Assembly: GCA_015059245.1 (NCBI GenBank)
Contig: SVAU01000023.1
Coordinates: 1 to 17,443 of the forward strand
DNA length: 17,443 bases
Source of the DNA: Bacillota bacterium
GTDB lineage: Bacteria > Bacillota_I > Bacilli_A > RF39 > UBA660
Reading direction: 5' to 3'
Shown here: positions 13,224 through 17,443 of the stretch, one piece after another
Layout: the number at the start of each line of letters is the position of its first letter
Numbering within the stretch: position 1 is the stretch's first letter
Made by a program: the position numbers and the translations under genes
The notes under the pieces: model-generated
The model's database searches: none
The model's input: only the letters and a program-made list of their open reading frames with translations
Told to the model about the DNA's origin: nothing

Positions 13224-14353
13224 CATAAGTATTTTTTAAAGTTTTTAAATTCACTACCTATTTCTAAATCAGTTTTAGCTAATTCTTTAAATAGTTCTTT
13301 TTGTTTTCTATCTAACTTATCAGGTATTACAACATCTAATACTACGTACATATCACCTTTTTTACTTGATGTAGGATCTTTAACTCCTTTACCACGCAAT
13401 CTTAGTTGATCTCCAGATTGACTTCCTGAATCTATATCTAATATAACAGTACCAGTTAATGTAGGAATTTCTTTTTTACAACCTAATACTGCATCTGTAA
13501 TTGTAATAGGTACATCTACATATATGTCATTACCTTTTCTTTCGAATAATGGATGTTCTTTTACTCTAAATTCAATATAAATATCTCCATTAGGTCCACC
13601 ATTATATCCAGCAGCACCTTTTCCACTAATTCTTAGTTGATGTCCTGTATCAACACCTTCAGGTACTGTAACTTCTATTTCTTTATTTTTTACTACATGT
13701 CCATTACCACGGCATTCCTTACAAACATTTCTATATGTTTTACCTCTACCACTACAATCAGGACATGTTGATTCGGATTGGAATACTCCAAAAGGTGTTC
13801 TTTGTTGTGATACTACTCTTCCTCTACCTCCACAAGTAGAACAAGTTGTTTCTCCACTACCACCTTTACCATTACATTCTTCACATTCAGTATCTAAGTC
13901 AATTTCTATAGTCTTTTTACAACCAAATACTGCTTCATCAAATGTAAGATTAACTCTAACTAAAGAATCTTCTCCTTTACGAGGACGATTTGAATTACGA
14001 CGAGATCCGCCACCAAACATACCGCCTCCAAAAAGGTCTCCAAAGATACTTGATAAATCGATGTCTTCTGCATTGAATCCACCAAAACCACCGAATCCGC
14101 CACCGAATCCACCTTGAGAAGCTCCTTGAGTAAACGCTTCATGACCAAATTGATCATATTGTTTACGTTTTTCAGCATCTCCTAAAACAGCATATGCTTC
14201 TCCAATTTCTTTAAACTTAGCTTCAGCACCAGGTTCTTTATTTATATCTGGATGATATTGTTTAGCTAATTTTCTAAAAGCACTCTTAATTTCTTTTTCA
14301 TCTGCATCTTTAGAAACACCTAAAACATCATAATAACTTTTACTACTAGCCAT
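13223..14353 (-). CDS. dnaJ: Chaperone protein DnaJ (Hsp40)
   Basis: 376 residues, normal for type I DnaJ, the co-chaperone that delivers unfolded clients to DnaK and stimulates its ATPase. The J domain is at about 1-70, with HPD at 34-36. A glycine/phenylalanine-rich linker (about 78-118) follows. The zinc-binding domain has four CxxCxGxG repeats ([32 protein letters not shown]), and two substrate-binding domains and a dimerisation tail follow. ATG at 14353 shares its A with the TAA of pepF (TAATG) and its ribosome site AGAGGTGA lies inside pepF, so translation is coupled. The TGA stop followed at once by a terminator argues against TGA being read as tryptophan. Confidence 0.97.
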   Translation of the reverse strand: MASSKSYYDVLGVSKDADEKEIKSAFRKLAKQYHPDINKEPGAEAKFKEIGEAYAVLGDAEKRKQYDQFGHEAFTQGASQGGFGGGFGGFGGFNAEDIDLSSIFGDLFGGGMFGGGSRRNSNRPRKGEDSLVRVNLTFDEAVFGCKKTIEIDLDTECEECNGKGGSGETTCSTCGGRGRVVSQQRTPFGVFQSESTCPDCSGRGKTYRNVCKECRGNGHVVKNKEIEVTVPEGVDTGHQLRISGKGAAGYNGGPNGDIYIEFRVKEHPLFERKGNDIYVDVPITITDAVLGCKKEIPTLTGTVILDIDSGSQSGDQLRLRGKGVKDPTSSKKGDMYVVLDVVIPDKLDRKQKELFKELAKTDLEIGSEFKNFKKYL

Positions 14354-16158
14354 TATTTATTCACCTCTAGTTCACTTACTTTTTCATACTTATCCATTAA
14401 ATCTTCAAAATAATTTATTGCATTTTGATATACTTCTGGACTTTCTAAATCTACACCCAGTACTTCAAATGCTTCCATAGGCCATTTATCAGAACCAAGT
14501 TTCATAAATTTAATATAATTATCTAACATATTTTTATCGCCTTCTAATATTTTCTTAGCAACATTAGTAGCAACACTTACACATATAGCATAACTATATA
14601 GATAAAAATTCATATAATAATGGCTTCTAGTTACCCAACTATTAGCAGCATACTTATCACATTTAACAGCACTACCGTATAGTTTCTTTAAAGATGATTT
14701 ACTCTTCTTATCTAAGAAATCTTTAGTAACCATACCATTCTTTAATACTTCTTTATAAATATCTTGTTCTAATTTACCTTCTCTTACAGCTCCAAATAAA
14801 TTAGATACAATAACTTCAATTATATTTCCTATACCAGCTAATTTTTCTTCTTTAGTCTTACCATTATCTGCTAAATAACTAGATAATAAACATTCATTAG
14901 TTAATGATACTACCTCAGCTACTATACTTCTAGGAAATCTATATTGTAATGGATTATTTTGATTAACAAATTGATGATGTACATTATGTCCTGCTTCATG
15001 AGCTAATGTAGAAACAGAATCTAAATTATAATTAAAACTCATTAATATTCTAGAATCTTGTCTCATAGTAGAGAAAGAATAACCTCCACTACATTTACCT
15101 TTATACTGACAATAATCCACATATCTATTATTTATTACTTTATCATACTTAGCTAGATATTCTTCACCTAATGGTTTAATAGCTTCTCTAACTAATTGTT
15201 GAGCTTCAGGTATACTATATTCTTTAGCATTTTCAACCATATCTAAGTATAAATCATATCTATTAAGTATATCTAAACCTAATACTCTTCTCTTTAAATC
15301 ATAATATCTGTTTACAGATTTATAATTACTTTCAGTAGTATTAACTAATGCTTTGTATACTTTATCAGATATATTCATACTAAATAATTTAGCATCCCAA
15401 GAACTCTTATATTTTCTTATTTTAGCAATTGCTTCATTCATAGAAACATAACTATTAAGTAACGATGCGTTAGTTTGAGAATATTCACTTAACTTTTTAT
15501 TATATAAGTTATAAACTTTTTTTCTAATATTAACATCTTTATTTCTCATTAGATTTCTATAGTTATTATTAGCAATAACTACTACACTACCATCTTCAAG
15601 CTTAACTTTACCATAATTGTGTTGACTATTAAGTAAGTTAGAAGACATATCATCATAATGATTCATTGCAGTAGTAAGTTCAGATACTATTTTTTCTTCA
15701 TTTTCAGTTAATACATGGTCTTTTTCTCTATATGTAACTTCTAAATCTTTTCTAAATTCTTCTAATTTTTCATTATCTTTAAATAATTGTTCAAATTCAT
15801 CTTTAGAAAGTTTTAATAATTCAGGAGCAAAGAAACTAGAATTTTGCATTAATTCCATTTCTAGTTTTTCTGTTCTATTCTTTCTAACAATATTTTCAGA
15901 TATACCTAATTCTTGATCATTTATTAAGTAAGAGTATACATATAAGTCTTCCCATAATGCCATAGCTTCTACTTGTTTAGTTAAAAATTCATAAACTAAA
16001 TTAGCATCTTTAGTACAACCTACATAGTTTTTTAATTCATCAATTAACTTACTACACTCATTATATGTAGTATTAAATTCTTCTTCATTTTTAAAGAAAG
16101 GAGTTAAATCCCATTTAAATTCTTCAGGTACTTCACTTCTATTATTATATTTTTGCAT
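14353..16158 (-). CDS. pepF: Oligoendopeptidase F, M3 family zinc metallopeptidase
   Basis: Cytoplasmic zinc peptidase that cuts short peptides. 601 residues from ATG at 16158, the usual PepF length. The upstream ATG at 16170 is unlikely because the GGAGGAG just after it is the ribosome site for 16158. The zinc site HEAGHNVHH is at 387-395 (His387 and His391 as ligands, Glu388 catalytic). The third ligand is probably Glu415 in AEVVSLTNE. The N-terminal [15 protein letters not shown] is the typical PepF opening and [20 protein letters not shown] is the conserved C-terminal region. It sits between dnaK and dnaJ, separated from dnaK by a hairpin and overlapping dnaJ by one base. No promoter of its own is evident, so it may be carried on the chaperone transcript. 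Confidence 0.95.
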   Translation of the reverse strand: MQKYNNRSEVPEEFKWDLTPFFKNEEEFNTTYNECSKLIDELKNYVGCTKDANLVYEFLTKQVEAMALWEDLYVYSYLINDQELGISENIVRKNRTEKLEMELMQNSSFFAPELLKLSKDEFEQLFKDNEKLEEFRKDLEVTYREKDHVLTENEEKIVSELTTAMNHYDDMSSNLLNSQHNYGKVKLEDGSVVVIANNNYRNLMRNKDVNIRKKVYNLYNKKLSEYSQTNASLLNSYVSMNEAIAKIRKYKSSWDAKLFSMNISDKVYKALVNTTESNYKSVNRYYDLKRRVLGLDILNRYDLYLDMVENAKEYSIPEAQQLVREAIKPLGEEYLAKYDKVINNRYVDYCQYKGKCSGGYSFSTMRQDSRILMSFNYNLDSVSTLAHEAGHNVHHQFVNQNNPLQYRFPRSIVAEVVSLTNECLLSSYLADNGKTKEEKLAGIGNIIEVIVSNLFGAVREGKLEQDIYKEVLKNGMVTKDFLDKKSKSSLKKLYGSAVKCDKYAANSWVTRSHYYMNFYLYSYAICVSVATNVAKKILEGDKNMLDNYIKFMKLGSDKWPMEAFEVLGVDLESPEVYQNAINYFEDLMDKYEKVSELEVNK

Positions 16159-16179
16159 AAACTCCTCCATATATCAGCC

Positions 16180-16205
16180 AAAAGTTCTAGTCGCCTAGAA
16201 CTTTT
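16180..16205 (-). terminator. GNRA-capped hairpin between dnaK and pepF
   Basis: Perfect 11-bp stem, AAAAGTTCTAG / CTAGAACTTTT, with a GCGA tetraloop, lying between the dnaK stop and the pepF ribosome site. Only the four T of the stem follow it, so it may be a leaky terminator, an mRNA-stabilising 3' end for dnaK or a processing site. Confidence 0.7.
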
Positions 16206-16225
16206 AACCTACATTATTTATTTAA

Positions 16226-17443
16226 TTATTTTTCTTCGTAACTAGCTTCTTGTACGTTATCATGTTTAGAATCTGTAGCTTCTTCATCAGATCCTTGAGC
16301 AGCTTGATTTGCTTTAGCAGCTTCTTCATATACTTTAGTAGCTAAAGACATTGCTTTTTCTTGTAATTTTTCTTTTAATTCTTTGATTTCATCAATATCG
16401 TCACCTTCTAAAGCTTTCTTTAAGTCACTGATCATATCTTCAGCTTCTTCTTTATCTTTAGAATCAACTTTATCTCCTAAATCTTTTAATGCTTTTTCAG
16501 TTTGGAAAATCATTGAGTCAGCATCATTTCTAACTTCAGCTTCTTCTTTACGTTTTTCATCTGCTTCTTTGTTAGCTTCTGCTTCTTTCATCATCTTATC
16601 AATTTCTTCATCACTTAAGTTAGTACTTGAAGTAATAGTAATACTTTGTTCTTTTCCAGTACCTAAATCTTTAGCTGATACGTTAACGATACCGTTAGCA
16701 TCTATATCGAATTTAACTTCGATTTGTGGAACACCTCTTGGTGCTGGAGGAATATTACCTAATTGGAATCTTCCTAAAGTTTTATTATCGAATACCATTG
16801 GTCTTTCACCTTGTAAGATATGAATATCTACAGCTGGTTGATTATCGGCAGCTGTTGAGAATACTTGACTCTTACTTGCTGGTATTGTTGTATTTCTAGG
16901 AATTAAAACAGTCATTACATTTCCTAATGTTTCAATACCTAATGATAATGGAGTAACATCAAGTAATATTAAGTCATTAACTTCACCAGTTAATACACCA
17001 CCTTGAATAGCAGCACCTAATGCAACACATTCATCTGGGTTAACTCCTTTACTAGGTTCTTGTCCTAATTCTTTTTTAACTAATTCTTGAATATATGGAA
17101 TACGAGTAGAACCACCAACTAATAATACTTTATCAATATCCTTAGCAGTTAATTTAGCATCTTTAAGTGCTTTTCTAACTGGTTCTAAAGTACTTTCAAA
17201 TAAGTCCATATTTAATTCTTCAAATTTAGCTCTTGTTAAATCAGATTCGTAGTTAATTACACCATCTTTTCCTTGAGCTAAGAATGGTAATGAAATTTGT
17301 GTAGTAGTCATACCAGATAAGTCTTTTTTAGCTTTTTCTGCAGCATCTTTAATACGTTGCATTGCCATCTTATCATCAGATAAGTCTACACCATGTTCTT
17401 TCTTAATATCTTTAACGATATAATCCATTACTCTTTGGTCGAA
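16226..17443 (-). CDS. dnaK: Chaperone protein DnaK (Hsp70), C-terminal two-thirds
   Basis: The 3' 405 codons of dnaK; the 5' part lies beyond the right edge, and the frame continues upstream (FDQRV) into it. Present are the end of the ATPase domain ([20 protein letters not shown], then [20 protein letters not shown]), the interdomain linker and start of the substrate domain ([20 protein letters not shown]), the beta-sandwich client-binding region ([40 protein letters not shown]) and the helical lid. The tail is acidic and ends [10 protein letters not shown]. DnaK folds proteins in the cytoplasm with DnaJ, encoded two genes downstream, and GrpE, not in view. Any heat-shock operator such as CIRCE would lie outside. 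A hairpin follows the TAA stop. Confidence 0.97.
   Translation of the reverse strand, partial: FDQRVMDYIVKDIKKEHGVDLSDDKMAMQRIKDAAEKAKKDLSGMTTTQISLPFLAQGKDGVINYESDLTRAKFEELNMDLFESTLEPVRKALKDAKLTAKDIDKVLLVGGSTRIPYIQELVKKELGQEPSKGVNPDECVALGAAIQGGVLTGEVNDLILLDVTPLSLGIETLGNVMTVLIPRNTTIPASKSQVFSTAADNQPAVDIHILQGERPMVFDNKTLGRFQLGNIPPAPRGVPQIEVKFDIDANGIVNVSAKDLGTGKEQSITITSSTNLSDEEIDKMMKEAEANKEADEKRKEEAEVRNDADSMIFQTEKALKDLGDKVDSKDKEEAEDMISDLKKALEGDDIDEIKELKEKLQEKAMSLATKVYEEAAKANQAAQGSDEEATDSKHDNVQEASYEEK

Noticed and set aside
13223..13225. Possible Mycoplasma-type code with TGA as tryptophan
   Set aside because: dnaJ ends at this TGA at its expected length and directly at a terminator; the AI-2E-family gene also ends in TGA. 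Tryptophan is written TGG throughout.
13960..14178. 72-codon open frame inside dnaJ in another minus-strand frame
   Set aside because: It is a by-product of the glycine/phenylalanine-rich repeat of dnaJ and has no ribosome site.
16383..16823. 146-codon open frame on the plus strand
   Set aside because: It lies entirely antisense to the conserved C-terminal part of dnaK and its protein is a serine-rich mirror of that sequence.

Overview
The window is about 17.4 kb of very AT-rich DNA in which every convincing gene lies on the minus strand. It suggests a low-GC Firmicute or Mollicutes-related gut-type bacterium. The reasons are the base composition, a T-box riboswitch, strong AGGTGA-type ribosome binding sites, near-consensus sigma-A promoters with 17-bp spacers, and Firmicutes-style genes (recD2, a DUF1292 protein, mtaB, pepF, dnaK/dnaJ). 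TGA ends dnaJ and the AI-2E transporter gene directly at terminators, so the standard bacterial code is used and not the Mycoplasma code.

Reading with transcription, from right to left. At the right edge is the 3' two-thirds of dnaK, then pepF (an M3 oligopeptidase), then dnaJ overlapping pepF by one base; this is a chaperone cluster with a peptidase inserted. Next is a surface-type membrane protein gene broken by a frameshift (11856-13144), then a small membrane-anchored acidic protein (11227-11778), then mtaB for tRNA modification. Two related membrane-anchored proteins of unknown role follow (8727-9809 and 7725-8630); the second is in an operon with a DUF1292 protein. Then come recD2 with a 46-residue membrane miniprotein behind it, and an AI-2E/PerM-family transporter.

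From 3920 down to 1669 are four consecutive short genes that look like diverged copies of one family. They share a 'DL.E.E' motif region; three of them also share a two-helix hydrophobic hairpin. They are split into three transcription units with their own promoters. The left end is an alanine-specific T-box leader (specifier GCU, UGGU acceptor-binding bases) with its own promoter. It controls a P-loop deoxynucleotide-kinase-like gene and, one base after it, alaS, which runs off the left edge.

The layout is compact: most intrinsic terminators overlap the stop codon of the gene they end, and no gene-free stretch exceeds 300 bases. No tRNA, rRNA, insertion sequence or CRISPR array was seen. The best candidates for something undescribed are the four-gene paralog cluster and the pair of anchored proteins with a shared N-terminal domain.
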